Notes under the pieces: model-generated
Told to the model about the DNA's origin: nothing
Database searches by the model: none
Seen by the model: the letters and a program-made list of their open reading frames with translations, nothing else
Program-made: the position numbers and the translations under genes
Shown: positions 25,448 through 35,313 of the stretch, in pieces
How positions within the stretch are numbered: position 1 is the stretch's first letter
Layout: every line of letters begins with the position of its first letter
NCBI RefSeq assembly: GCF_019024285.1
Contig: NZ_WMKZ01000002.1
Location: 124,001 to 188,000 of the forward strand
From: Alkalihalobacterium elongatum
GTDB lineage: Bacteria > Bacillota > Bacilli > Bacillales > Bacillaceae_F
Length of the DNA stretch: 64,000 bases
Direction: 5' to 3'

Positions 25448-26650
25448 CTAAAGACTAGTTAAATAATCGAATAATTTAACTATCTTCCTTAGACCCATGA
25501 ATTCCAATTTATCTCGCTCCAACAAAAGGTTCTTATTTGCGGTTTTAGCAAATTTAGTTTTTTGTAAAAGATTAGTGATACGTAATTCATTAGCTTTCAA
25601 TAAGGCAACTTGTTTTAACATCGAAATAATTACTTCTTTAAACACCATAAATTGATCATTTGGGAGAGCATAATATTCTGTAACGATATCATTCATAAGG
25701 TGATATTTATTTTTAATTCTAACTAATTTTATTGATAATATAAATATTTCAATAAAAGGATGTTTTTGTTGAAACTTAAGTAAATTCTTTGCTAACTCAT
25801 TTTGCCTTTCTGTACTGATTTGGTGCTCTTGATGAGAAACCCGTACATTATTAGCTAATACAAATTCAGCTCCTAATTTATATAACCTAAACGCTAACTC
25901 ATAGTCTTCAAGTCCCCAACCTATGAACGTTTCGTCAAAACCTCCGACCAACTCTATCAACGATTTCCGTAAAGATAGATTCATTGTTATGCAACCCATC
26001 CAAGGTATCCTAGCGTGCTTTTCAACACAATCAACGATCTGTTCAAAATTTCTTGCTCGTAACGAAAATGACTTTAGTAAGGGGGCATGTATATCTGCTT
26101 CAAACAACAATTGAGTGGGTTGTTTTATATTCATTATCATATTGTTAAAGTTCGTTTTAACCTGTTGATTATTCGGCAACCTTTGTTGTATTCTTTTTTT
26201 TACATCTGAATCTCTTTTGGTTAGTAAACAAACCTCTTTAACTTGTTTTTTATTAAATTGAGGTAGTAAACAAGAGTAAACCTTATTATAATAACGTCCT
26301 ATGCAGACTGCAGAATTATTTATCTGGTGTTGTTTATAATGCTCACTGACAAAATTAGGTTCTACTATTACTTCTGCATCAAGAAATATTAAAATGCTTC
26401 CCTTTGCCAATCTTACTCCTAAATTTCTAGTTTTAGCTCTCCCTAAATTCCTTTTATTCTTAATATACTTATAACAATATGGTGGATTATAATTTTTTAA
26501 ACTACTCGTTTGATCAGATGAATTATCATCAATTAATATCACTTCCATTTTTGACATTTCAAATTCTTGCTTCTCTAAAGAAATTAAAGAGAGGTGATTA
26601 AGAGGATAACGGTTATACGTTGGGATTATAATTGTTATTTCTATACTCAA
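25448..26650 (-). CDS. GT2 glycosyltransferase with GT7C-type motif
   Basis: 400 aa. TTG 26650 (MSIEITIIIPTYNR) has GGGTGG five bases upstream; the reading from 26665 overlaps that site. GT2 features: IIIPTYNRYPLNHLSLISL, ILIDDNSSDQT, NLGRAKTRNLGVRLAKG, FLDAEV in the DxD position, and VGGFDETFIGWGLEDYELAFRL, a GT7C-type acceptor motif. The last 100 residues are helical and Lys-rich. In the large minus-strand operon, about 30 bases before the GMC gene. Confidence 0.85.
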   Translation of the reverse strand: MSIEITIIIPTYNRYPLNHLSLISLEKQEFEMSKMEVILIDDNSSDQTSSLKNYNPPYCYKYIKNKRNLGRAKTRNLGVRLAKGSILIFLDAEVIVEPNFVSEHYKQHQINNSAVCIGRYYNKVYSCLLPQFNKKQVKEVCLLTKRDSDVKKRIQQRLPNNQQVKTNFNNMIMNIKQPTQLLFEADIHAPLLKSFSLRARNFEQIVDCVEKHARIPWMGCITMNLSLRKSLIELVGGFDETFIGWGLEDYELAFRLYKLGAEFVLANNVRVSHQEHQISTERQNELAKNLLKFQQKHPFIEIFILSIKLVRIKNKYHLMNDIVTEYYALPNDQFMVFKEVIISMLKQVALLKANELRITNLLQKTKFAKTANKNLLLERDKLEFMGLRKIVKLFDYLTSL

Positions 26651-26949
26651 AAATACCACCCACAATCCTTGATATTATTAAAGCCAAAAGTATAATAATC
26701 AATACGGGCTGCTCACCTACGTCAATTTCTTTAAGTTTTCTGGATTTCATTAATTAACTTTTATTTTCTCTTTGTTATATCCGTTCATGATAATTTTCAG
26801 GATGACACAAAATGCATTTTAGATACTTATTGTCCCTGCTATGCCTCCCCACATGCAGGATAACTTTTTCTACTTCTTATTCTCCTTTTTTATTAACTTT
26901 ATAGTCCACCATTTATTAAAGGATGTTAAGATCCTTCACACAATATTAT
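26651..26949. other. Intergenic gap inside the large minus-strand operon
   Basis: 299 bases with no recognisable gene, promoter or terminator. It may separate two transcription units. Confidence 0.3.
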
Positions 26950-28338
26950 CTAAACTCTATTAAAAGGGTATTTTAATAGGCTAGGTGACATAAGTTGCAT
27001 TAAGTCAACAATATGTTTTTTAGCTTTTCTTTTTTGATCAGAAATACTTAATAACACAGAAAGATAATAAGTACAGTTCGTAATATGCAGGCTATTATAC
27101 CCAGCTAAGTCAATTCCTTGTTCTATGGAGCTTAACCAACCTGCAATTCTTTGTTCAATAAATAACCTTTCACGCCAATCTAATTGATTTTGAGGGTTAG
27201 CTAACATCCATGATGCAAATTCAAAAATCCCCTTTTGATGAGCTTGGGAATTTTGATTAAATTTAAATACATTTAGGATTAATTGAGTTATTTCCTGTGG
27301 AGAATTAGGTAACTTTTCTGGGAACTTTCTATAATAATTACATTTCCCTACCGAATTTACTCCTCCTCTTAATATAAAAGCTGGTTTTGGGAGGCTCCCC
27401 CACTGCCCGTGTGCAAAATATGATCTATCAATATCTACACAATGTTTGGCCGTGTGAGAATCAAATAAATTACTAATTTCATTTGAGAAGTTTTTTCTTT
27501 TTATTAATTGGTGCTCAATCCCAACTAATTTGGACAGAAGAGGTGGATATTTTAGATCAGCTTTAGAAATAGAGGGTTTATCATAAGTATATGATTTTGC
27601 TTCTAAACCTGTATAATGGAGTGCAGATAATAACAACCGTGAATCATACCCGCCGGATAACGCGATCCATATCGGTTCATTTACCTTTGCAATATTGCGT
27701 AGAATAGTAGAAAGACATTCTTTTAATATAAATATTTTTTCTTCATATTTTAAATTTGGTGAGATTGGAAATAAGAGTGAACGTGGAGTAATTAATTCTT
27801 TATTATTTGAAAAATTTAATATCTGACTCGGTAAAAGTCGATTTATATTTCTAAACTTAGATTGCGGTGGAGGGAACCAATCCATGCCTCTAGCATGTTC
27901 AATATAAGAACTACTTTCAATTATGGGTGATGGGTTTGAAACTTCATTTATTAGAGCTGCACTACTTGATATAATGAGTTCTTTCGCTTTACCTTTGTTA
28001 ATAATTTGATAATAACAACCTAACAAACCACACGCATCCATATGAAGTGAATCGTTGCCAACTAATACCCACCTTCCAGACCAACTGGTATATGCTTTTG
28101 ATACATTTTTTGTTTGAGAAAATTGAATTTCGCTTTTAGGGTCGGCTCGTTCTGCAACAGACTGGTAAGCTAACCCTATTAGAAACCAAGAGCACTCATT
28201 AGCATCTTTAGTAAGAAGAACGGGTAGATCTTTACAATGAGATAAATAGTACTTTGATGTTATTTTTTTATAAGACCAATTCTTGTTTAATAAATATGGT
28301 TTAGGTCCAATAATAAATTGTCGTTGGTGAAGTAACAT
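26950..28338 (-). CDS. Asparagine-synthetase-like protein without glutaminase Cys
   Basis: 462 aa, ATG with AAAGGAGAG upstream. The C-terminal half has the PP-loop WIALSGGYDSRLLLSAL (about 227-243) of the asparagine synthase/beta-lactam synthetase AMP-forming domain. The N-terminus (MLLHQRQF) lacks the catalytic Cys2 of the Ntn glutaminase, so free ammonia or another amine must be the nucleophile. Such lone synthetase domains build amides in natural products or modify sugar acids; in a glycan operon, amidation of a uronic acid is a reasonable guess (inference). Confidence 0.8.
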   Translation of the reverse strand: MLLHQRQFIIGPKPYLLNKNWSYKKITSKYYLSHCKDLPVLLTKDANECSWFLIGLAYQSVAERADPKSEIQFSQTKNVSKAYTSWSGRWVLVGNDSLHMDACGLLGCYYQIINKGKAKELIISSSAALINEVSNPSPIIESSSYIEHARGMDWFPPPQSKFRNINRLLPSQILNFSNNKELITPRSLLFPISPNLKYEEKIFILKECLSTILRNIAKVNEPIWIALSGGYDSRLLLSALHYTGLEAKSYTYDKPSISKADLKYPPLLSKLVGIEHQLIKRKNFSNEISNLFDSHTAKHCVDIDRSYFAHGQWGSLPKPAFILRGGVNSVGKCNYYRKFPEKLPNSPQEITQLILNVFKFNQNSQAHQKGIFEFASWMLANPQNQLDWRERLFIEQRIAGWLSSIEQGIDLAGYNSLHITNCTYYLSVLLSISDQKRKAKKHIVDLMQLMSPSLLKYPFNRV

Positions 28339-28359
28339 TTTTTCTCTCCTTTTACTACT

Positions 28360-29046
28360 TTAACTTTTTGTCACATACGGTCTAAAATCCCTAGTCTTAC
28401 AAACAACTAAACTATCTCTCAAATAGCTCTTATCACTTCTTTTTTGGGTATGAGTGTTTTTATCAACTCGTCTAACACATACATAGTTATACCTATCTGT
28501 TGCATAAAATTTATACCCCTTTTTTTGACACTCTTGTAAGAAATACGAATCTGTAGAAACCTCTGCTTTAATAAATTTAACTTTATTATATATCTCCTTC
28601 TTAAAGACAATTGTTCCTCCCTTAATAAAACCAGTAAACCTATTTTCATTATTCGGGAAAAAAATAGCTAGAGTATTACTCTCTTCAAAGTACATGAAAG
28701 TAGAATGTTTTCCTACAATTGAAGCATCCGTATTATTAAATGCTTCCATCGCTTGAAAAGTGTAAAAAGCTGCATAATAGTCATCATCATCAAATTTTGC
28801 TATAGTATCATATTTTGCTTTCTCGATCCCAAAGTTTAAACACTCCCCCAATGAATAGCTACTAGGCAACTGAAAAACAGAAACATCTTTAAATTGTCTA
28901 GCTTGTTTTTTCCAGGTATGAATATCCATGTCATCATTGTTTAGAATAATAATTAATTCCTTGCTATTCCAAACTTGTCTTTCATAGTTCTCAAACACAT
29001 TATTCATAAACTCTTGCCTTGTTGTACAAGTAATAACTGTAACCAT
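28360..29046 (-). CDS. Short GT2-like glycosyltransferase, FDDDDYY family
   Basis: 228 aa, ATG with GGGAGGG upstream. Blocks: VTVITCTTRQEFMNNVFENY, ELIIILNNDDMDI, LGECLNFGIEKAKYDTIAKFDDDDYY (metal-binding DDD near residue 90). Homologous to 36175-36900 and 36998-37726 over nearly the whole length. Compact GT-A enzymes of unknown sugar specificity. Confidence 0.85.
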   Translation of the reverse strand: MVTVITCTTRQEFMNNVFENYERQVWNSKELIIILNNDDMDIHTWKKQARQFKDVSVFQLPSSYSLGECLNFGIEKAKYDTIAKFDDDDYYAAFYTFQAMEAFNNTDASIVGKHSTFMYFEESNTLAIFFPNNENRFTGFIKGGTIVFKKEIYNKVKFIKAEVSTDSYFLQECQKKGYKFYATDRYNYVCVRRVDKNTHTQKRSDKSYLRDSLVVCKTRDFRPYVTKS

Positions 29047-29069
29047 TTTCTCCCTCCCAATAATAAAAA

Positions 29070-29762
29070 TTAATTATTGATGTTATTTAACTCATCTTCA
29101 AGTTTTTTCTTAACCCAACTATATAATTGTAAATCTAAACTGTTCATTTCATTTATTTTTTGAATAATATTTTTTGGTACTTCACTCAACTTCGGTCTAT
29201 TTTTAGTAATATTCGCATTTTTATAGGAGATATCATTCCAATTTAACTTTTTCTGCATTAACTTAAGGGACTCATCAAACATTTCATTAATCCCTATAAC
29301 TACAAAATACTTTTCTAGGTTTTCTTTCGCTTTTGTGAGATCAGTACTTGATCCCCCAGAACAGTAATGTACCATTAAATTTTCTGTCTCTAACTTAAAT
29401 CTACTCTCTTTGCAATTTAAAAAATCCTGTAAATCCATATTTTCATTGATTATTTTCGACCCAATATCTGTCTCCCATCCCCTTTTGACTCTTTCTATAT
29501 GGTGATAATAACTTGAAATGACACGATCAACAGGATCTCTTAACATTGTTATATATCTTTCTTTGGAACTTATCTTATGATAGCCAAAAACATGATGCCC
29601 CATTATACATTTTGTTTGAGCATTAAAATATTTCGTATCCTTCACTGGTCCATCTACCCTAACAATTTCATGAGGTTTAAATTGCTTTTTTAAAACCAAA
29701 GATAAAGATGTCCCTGCTGTTTTGGGGATATGCATAAAAATTAGAACTTCATGAGTATACAC
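29070..29762 (-). CDS. Sulfotransferase-family protein 2 (HIPKTAG type)
   Basis: 230 aa from GTG 29762 (GGGAGTG six bases upstream; GTG 29771 overlaps that site). PAPS-binding loop HIPKTAGTSLSLVL (about 11-24) and LRDPVDRVISSYYHH (about 75-89), typical of the Sulfotransfer_2 group that includes heparan and chondroitin 2-O-sulfotransferases. NITKNRPKLSEVP near the C-terminus recurs in 40991-41698, so the two are paralogs. Cytosolic. Within the large glycan operon. Confidence 0.85.
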   Translation of the reverse strand: MYTHEVLIFMHIPKTAGTSLSLVLKKQFKPHEIVRVDGPVKDTKYFNAQTKCIMGHHVFGYHKISSKERYITMLRDPVDRVISSYYHHIERVKRGWETDIGSKIINENMDLQDFLNCKESRFKLETENLMVHYCSGGSSTDLTKAKENLEKYFVVIGINEMFDESLKLMQKKLNWNDISYKNANITKNRPKLSEVPKNIIQKINEMNSLDLQLYSWVKKKLEDELNNINN

Positions 29763-29799
29763 CTTAATCACTCCCAGAACTTTTTAAAATTCAAGAGTA

Positions 29800-31029
29800 T
29801 TATTCTTGTATTATTTTTTGATATTGTCTTTCATAACTAACTGCTTCTTGTTCAATGGTTGGTATTATTTGTTTTGTCATATTATTTTTAATACTGTTTA
29901 ATATTAGAGGATTATTAATAACCTTTTCGAGAACAGTCTTCAAATGAACGACATCTCCTTTTCTAAATGTAAAACCATTTACTCCATTTTTTATTTTTTC
30001 TGACATTCCACCGCAATCTGTTGCTATTACTGGAACATTACTTGTTAGCGCTTCGTGTAAAACTAATGGATAATTCTCGTACCATAGAGATGGTACAACC
30101 ACAACATCTACTTGACTAAATACTTTTCCTAATTCTCTCTCAGAAAAAACTCCACAAAAATTAATTCTATGATCTTCTTTAGAAATTTGTTTAATTGTAT
30201 TAGCATATTTTTTATCTATACCTGAACCATAAACTTTTAGTCTTACTCTAGGTGTCCTAATCCTATTAAAAGCATCAATTAAGACATGAAGCCCTTTATA
30301 ACTAGCAAAAGTTCCAGCAAAGCAAAAAGTTAGTTTATCATTCCTCTTATAAGTTTTCCTATTTTTTAAAATATTTTTATCACTTATACCATGGTTTATT
30401 ACTTCCACTTTAAGTTCTGATATTTCCTCATTAAACATTTGTGCCAAAAATTTTGAAGGAGAAAAAACTTTTTTTGAATTTTTTAGGATTTCCATTCCTA
30501 CTTCTTGTCGCCTTTTTACAAATTGTTCTGAGTAACCACATGAGTTAATGCAATATTCACCGTTTTCGGAGCCTGAACAAAGGTTTCCATCATTTTTTAA
30601 CATAATTGTTTTTGGACAAATAAAATGATAATCAGTTAAAGTTATTAGATAAGGAATTTTCAAACTTATTGCAGCATTAATAAATTCCGTAATTCTCATT
30701 GGATGACCAACATGAATAATATCTGGCTTCTCTTTTTCTAATAAACATTTTGCAGCATTAAATAACCCTTCATCTTTAAGTAATGAATGCAGCTCGTTTG
30801 GGTATTTTTTGTGCCTAACAGCAATTACTGGCACACCTTTAATTGTGTATTCTTTCAACAAAATATCATCCAGGTTTCGATCGAAACTTCCAATATCCTC
30901 TAAACTGTAGGTAATTACTTTTACCTGGTGACCACTCGTTTGCATATTCGTTGCCATATTTAAAACAAACTTCTCTGTTCCTGTATAAAACATCGGATAA
31001 AATTGATGGACAAGATAGAGGATTTTCAT
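29800..31029 (-). CDS. GT4 glycosyltransferase
   Basis: 409 aa, ATG with GGGGGAG upstream. Classic GT-B/GT4: ILYLVHQFYPMFYTGTEKFV at the N-terminus, CFAGTFASYKGLHVLIDAF for donor binding, VVVPSLWYENYPLVLHEALTSNVPVIATDCGG for the EX7E region. A CxxxC-rich insertion (CSGSENGEYCINSCG, about residues 150-164) resembles that of other GT4 enzymes preceded by a Cys cluster. Two bases downstream of the LamG-GT2 gene, so co-translated with it. Confidence 0.9.
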   Translation of the reverse strand: MKILYLVHQFYPMFYTGTEKFVLNMATNMQTSGHQVKVITYSLEDIGSFDRNLDDILLKEYTIKGVPVIAVRHKKYPNELHSLLKDEGLFNAAKCLLEKEKPDIIHVGHPMRITEFINAAISLKIPYLITLTDYHFICPKTIMLKNDGNLCSGSENGEYCINSCGYSEQFVKRRQEVGMEILKNSKKVFSPSKFLAQMFNEEISELKVEVINHGISDKNILKNRKTYKRNDKLTFCFAGTFASYKGLHVLIDAFNRIRTPRVRLKVYGSGIDKKYANTIKQISKEDHRINFCGVFSERELGKVFSQVDVVVVPSLWYENYPLVLHEALTSNVPVIATDCGGMSEKIKNGVNGFTFRKGDVVHLKTVLEKVINNPLILNSIKNNMTKQIIPTIEQEAVSYERQYQKIIQE

Positions 31030-31030
31030 A

Positions 31031-32911
31031 TTAGACTCCCCCCATTAATTCAGTGTTTATAGAAATTATCTCTTGATTTAATTTGTTTGAACCTAAATAA
31101 TAATTTGCAAAAGATACGCCTATTATTTGAGCATAAACTTTGTACATACAAACGATGAATTCCTTCAAATTACGCTCATTTAAAACCTCATATTTTTCTT
31201 CCAAAAATCTAAAAATTATGTTTAAAAAACTTATATTTGAATTTAACAATTGACCTTTATAGGGGATATTTGGATATTTCTTTGAGTATTTGTTGGATAT
31301 TTTTTCTAAAAATAATCTAAAACTAGGATCTAGATTATTATCATTATTAAAATTGTAGGTATGGTGAAAAATAGGGTATGACAGTTGGTTCGCTTTTTGG
31401 AGTTGGTTTTGCATAAGTTCTATGAATCTTTTAGTTTTAATAGGCGTTTTAATTTCTTGCAATTCTCTTTCTATTAATTTAGATATTATAAAATAATTAA
31501 AGACAATATCATCATAAAGTTCTTGAATTTCAACTTTATATCTCACATTTTCTGAAAATAACTTTGCTAAATAAATTCTATCAACATAACCTCTTTTAAG
31601 AAAATAGTATGGCTGACGAAGATGTGAATGAATAACCTTTATTGATGATGTAAATGCAAGCTTATATCCATCTTTGACGAGTCTTAATCCAAGTTCTAGG
31701 TCTTCTGCATATTTCGCTCTAAACCTATACTTTCTAAATATATTTGTTTTCATAAGACAAGCAACATTTGATAAATTTGCATTTTTCCTTAAATTAATTG
31801 GGGTTGACGTTTTAGGTTTTTCAAAAATCATATCATTTTCTAATACACCTAAAAATTTAAAATGGTTCCACATACATGCTCTATAATAAATGTCTGCATC
31901 TTCCCTAGGGATTTCAGAACAACTGACTGCAACAACTTGACGTTCTTCAATTACTTTATAAAGTTTAAAAAGCCATGTGTCAGAAGACGGAAGGGCATCT
32001 TGGACAGTAAAAAGAATATATTCATGTGAAGCAAAAGAAGCTCCTAAATTTCTTGAATATGAATGTGAGAATTTGTCATTACTAATTTTAATTATTTTTA
32101 AGCCGTATTCTTTTGCTTTACTTACAGTAGAGTCTATACTTCCAGAGTCAACTATTATTATTTCTATTTTTTCAAATCCTTTTTGTTTTTGCAAAGATTT
32201 TAATAAATCCTCAAAGACATACTCACTCATAGCATTATACGTAGGTATTACAACCGAGACGGACGGCTTTTTATTATTTTTAAGGTGTTTAAATGGCAAT
32301 AATGTAGAACTTTTAGTTCTAAGTTGATCAAAAACTGGGTTTTTCTTAGAGGAAATTATTAAACCTGTTTCATTAGTAGTTACCGCCTGATTCCTAATTA
32401 ATTGTAGATTCGTCCTTGGATGATCCCAAATTCTTAAATCGTATACTTCTCCTTTGAAGTATAGATCATAATTTTCAATACCTCCAAACTGGTTAGATGC
32501 AAAAGGAATTTTAGTACTTGTTAAACCACTTTTAATATACTTTCCATTTAGATAAAGAGATGGTGTCTTATTTTGATAAACGATAGCAATATGTGTCCAG
32601 TTATTTATTTCTGTTTGATATACTAAAGTAACTGGGAAATATTTATAAGTATGTTCTGCTACGACAATACCATTAGTACCAACCGAAACACCAACACCTG
32701 CATTTATTTTCTGCATACCGTGTGATGGTGCAATTAAATATGATTGTCCTAATGACCCATTTAATCCTCTTTCTGCTTCTTTAGGTAACATTATTTTGTT
32801 AACAGGTTTTACCCAAAATTCGTATGTGAAATTTTCCTTTAATTTATTAATTGTTGAGCTAATAGTAACTATTTGATTTTTTTTAAAGAGGAGTTTTTCA
32901 TCATTGTTCAT
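31031..32911 (-). CDS. LamG-like domain fused to GT2 glycosyltransferase
   Basis: 626 aa, ATG with GGGAGG upstream. Residues 1-180 form a concanavalin-A/LamG-like domain (FTYEFWVKPV; WTHIAIVYQNKTPSLYLNGKYI; VYDLRIWDHPRT). Residues about 212-450 are GT2 (SVSVVIPTYNAMSEYVFEDL, IIIVDSGSIDST, NLGASFASHEYILFTVQDALP). The last 170 residues are helical. The LamG part is homologous to the one in 41781-43424, which is fused to a different glycosyltransferase. LamG domains bind carbohydrate, so it may hold the acceptor glycan (inference). Confidence 0.85.
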   Translation of the reverse strand: MNNDEKLLFKKNQIVTISSTINKLKENFTYEFWVKPVNKIMLPKEAERGLNGSLGQSYLIAPSHGMQKINAGVGVSVGTNGIVVAEHTYKYFPVTLVYQTEINNWTHIAIVYQNKTPSLYLNGKYIKSGLTSTKIPFASNQFGGIENYDLYFKGEVYDLRIWDHPRTNLQLIRNQAVTTNETGLIISSKKNPVFDQLRTKSSTLLPFKHLKNNKKPSVSVVIPTYNAMSEYVFEDLLKSLQKQKGFEKIEIIIVDSGSIDSTVSKAKEYGLKIIKISNDKFSHSYSRNLGASFASHEYILFTVQDALPSSDTWLFKLYKVIEERQVVAVSCSEIPREDADIYYRACMWNHFKFLGVLENDMIFEKPKTSTPINLRKNANLSNVACLMKTNIFRKYRFRAKYAEDLELGLRLVKDGYKLAFTSSIKVIHSHLRQPYYFLKRGYVDRIYLAKLFSENVRYKVEIQELYDDIVFNYFIISKLIERELQEIKTPIKTKRFIELMQNQLQKANQLSYPIFHHTYNFNNDNNLDPSFRLFLEKISNKYSKKYPNIPYKGQLLNSNISFLNIIFRFLEEKYEVLNERNLKEFIVCMYKVYAQIIGVSFANYYLGSNKLNQEIISINTELMGGV

Positions 32912-32953
32912 ACTCTAAAACCTCCCGACTTCACCACTCATGATTCACTTTGA

Positions 32954-33892
32954 CTATTTAAAACCGTTTTCTCTATTTTTAAGTTCAATGAGATCTTTTC
33001 GAATTTTTCCATGTTCCATTCCTAACATTTCACAGTATCCTAAAAAATTCTTCATAAAGTTCACTTCATTTGGCATAGTATATTGAATTTTGATTGATTT
33101 GCAAAAAGATAAATTAATTGGTTTCCTACTGTATTTAATATTTTTAAAAAAATCATTTAGTTTAATATCTTGTTTATCTTTCATAATATTGAACCACTTT
33201 TGCCAATGAGTTGATTGGCCATTTACTCTATCATGCCTCGCTAAATTATTTACCCATCCAATTGCTGTTTTAAGTTTAGCCTGTTCAATTGAGCGTATTG
33301 GAAAATGTGCAATAAATAAATTCTTTAGTTTTTCCCTTTCTACCTTAATACCGCTCAATATATCATGATTACCTTGTCTTATGTTTGGTGCATATTTTTC
33401 GACAATCGTTCTAGTAAAGAATACTTTAGGGGAATTTATATCACCTGTAGTATTTACTATTCGCTTGGGGATAAAAAGTTCTTGGTGGTTATCTGAAGTA
33501 TCTGGAATATAATTAAATCTATTAAGGTAATATACTTTATTTAAATCTAATACATTAATAATGTCTCTAGGATTTCCATTATTACAGATTAGAAATTCAT
33601 CGGCATCTAACAAAAAAATTATATCGGGATTATATTTTTTAAATGTGCTATATAATAGGTCAGTTGTCTTTTTTCCTTTTATAAATTCCATAGATTTATC
33701 TCGTATTAACTCTAAAGAAAATCCTTCTGTTATTAATTTTTCAAGTATTGGGACTGTATTATCAGTGCTATTATTATCTAAAATAACCATTCCGTCAAAA
33801 ATATATTGGTGATATCTAATAAAAGACTCAATGATATCTGCTTCATTTTTTACCATACTTATTAAAAATACTTTTCTTTTATTAGTTGTCAC
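32954..33892 (-). CDS. GT2-type glycosyltransferase (Glyco_tranf_2_4 type)
   Basis: 312 aa, GTG start with AAAGGATG upstream. VFLISMVKNEADIIESFIRYH, VILDNNSTDNT and IIFLLDADEFLI (DxD) mark the Glyco_tranf_2_4 subgroup. First gene of the minus-strand operon that runs down to 24047: this gene, LamG-GT2, GT4, sulfotransferase, short GT2, Asn-synthetase-like, GT2, GMC oxidoreductase. I found no convincing sigma-K promoter upstream. Confidence 0.85.
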   Translation of the reverse strand: MTTNKRKVFLISMVKNEADIIESFIRYHQYIFDGMVILDNNSTDNTVPILEKLITEGFSLELIRDKSMEFIKGKKTTDLLYSTFKKYNPDIIFLLDADEFLICNNGNPRDIINVLDLNKVYYLNRFNYIPDTSDNHQELFIPKRIVNTTGDINSPKVFFTRTIVEKYAPNIRQGNHDILSGIKVEREKLKNLFIAHFPIRSIEQAKLKTAIGWVNNLARHDRVNGQSTHWQKWFNIMKDKQDIKLNDFFKNIKYSRKPINLSFCKSIKIQYTMPNEVNFMKNFLGYCEMLGMEHGKIRKDLIELKNRENGFK

Positions 33893-34553
33893 TTGATATC
33901 ATCCTTTCTTAGGGGCTGCTTATTAACCAATAGGGGATATTGGGTGAGAGTTCGGAAAATGGTAAATAATCTTGATCTAGATAACCATACATTTGTATAT
34001 ATAAATCATACTTTTTGCCTTCCCCCTAGGTATGGCCTGAGGGAGGTTTTGCGTTCCATTTATATTTATATTTGTATTGATAATGCGTTTTGAGTACTTT
34101 TATATAGACATGAGCTATTGCTGCAAAATTAATGATGGCATATTATACTTGGTTAAATACTTTACTTACTCAACGCTTTTACTTAAAATACAATGAAAAT
34201 AGCGATAATTAGGAGGTTGATTAAAACTATTCATATTATCAACATTGCCTGCATATGTTAATGTATCTTTGTTTGTTATAAAATTATTAGAATTCTTTAG
34301 CAAATGATTGATAAAATTAGAACCAATTATCCTGGCCACGAGTTACTAGTAAGTGTTTACTCATTTCAACTTCATATCTTTCCATACTTACAATATGTAG
34401 CTTCTAAAAAATCGTTACCATTTAATAAAGATGAACAAACATTATAAATCTATTTTGTTTTTACCAAAAAAAAGCACAAGACATTGATGCTTTGTAAAAA
34501 CAAAAAATACCTAGTGCTCGATAATAAATATTTATTTTATATTTGCCACACTA
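33893..34553. other. Intergenic region with an rfbB remnant
   Basis: 661 bases without an intact gene. The part 34166-34364 is a degenerate rfbB fragment (separate entry). The remaining sequence shows no recognisable feature. Confidence 0.5.
34166..34364 (-). pseudogene. Degenerate rfbB (dTDP-glucose 4,6-dehydratase) 5' fragment
   Basis: Read on the minus strand it begins MSKHLLVTRG, then after a one-base frameshift continues ARIIGSNFINHLLKNSNN, FITNKDTLTYAGNVDNMN and PPNYRYFHC before stopping. The intact rfbB at 44798-45760 reads [45 protein letters not shown] and YPNYRFMHC at the same places. About 65 of 320 codons remain. It was a second rfbB copy. Confidence 0.85.
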
Positions 34554-35291
34554 TTAATAACCTAGTTCGATCATATTTTGACTACAACTATTTTTTATTA
34601 ATTGTGTTATATTAGGTGATAGTTGTGCAGTTTCACTACTTCCAATTTTTCTATTTAAGACACGGTTAACAATACTCATATCTAATTTACCAAGCTTTAT
34701 AATTAGATCCATCGTATCTTTATCCCTACTCACGATATCCTCATACTTTATTAAAAATGCCTTATCATCTCTTTTGCTAAACTCAAGATAAAAAGAAACA
34801 TGGTTATTCCATTTTGTAATATATTCATGGATTGTGCTTTCATTCCATCTTGTATTCGATAAGCTTCTCCAAGAGTCGATAGGATTACGCACCAATAAAA
34901 TAATATTACAATTAGGAAAGCATTCTCTTAACAATGTTATCTCTTCTTTTCCATAACGAACTTCTTTAAATCCAATTACATCATGATCTTTACTAGTATA
35001 AAGTGTATTTAAAAACACTTTCGCCGATTCAATGATAGATTCTTTTACTAAATGTTGTTCGGGTGTTATCCTTGCAATCCAGTGGTTTGGATTTTCATTA
35101 CTTCCAAAATAATTTCTTCTTTCCCTACGACTATTTATGGAAAAGGTTTTTACTTTATTATAAATGATACAGAATTCCTTTAAACAACCTAAATGTTCCC
35201 CCCAAATCATCGTTTGTTTTCTTGAATTAAAGATGCGTTGCAGCATTGTTGAGCCAGAGCGGTGTGTAGCCGATGATATAATAAGATCCAT
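34554..35291 (-). CDS. Sulfotransferase-family protein 3
   Basis: 245 aa, ATG with AAGAGGTG upstream. PAPS-binding loop SATHRSGSTMLQRIF (7-21) and LVRNPIDSWRSLSN (about 131-144). Resembles the Sulfotransfer_3/LPS-type group. It forms a pair with 35314-36072 (22-base gap, same strand). The two lie between the rfbB and rfbA remnants, so they probably arrived by insertion into an older module. Confidence 0.8.
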   Translation of the reverse strand: MDLIISSATHRSGSTMLQRIFNSRKQTMIWGEHLGCLKEFCIIYNKVKTFSINSRRERRNYFGSNENPNHWIARITPEQHLVKESIIESAKVFLNTLYTSKDHDVIGFKEVRYGKEEITLLRECFPNCNIILLVRNPIDSWRSLSNTRWNESTIHEYITKWNNHVSFYLEFSKRDDKAFLIKYEDIVSRDKDTMDLIIKLGKLDMSIVNRVLNRKIGSSETAQLSPNITQLIKNSCSQNMIELGY

Positions 35292-35313
35292 ATTTTCACC
35301 TCTTTATAATATA

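Noticed and set aside
33893..34093. 66-codon plus-strand ORF divergent from the GT2 gene
   Set aside because: No ribosome site, unlikely composition, and no recognisable domain; intergenic noise.
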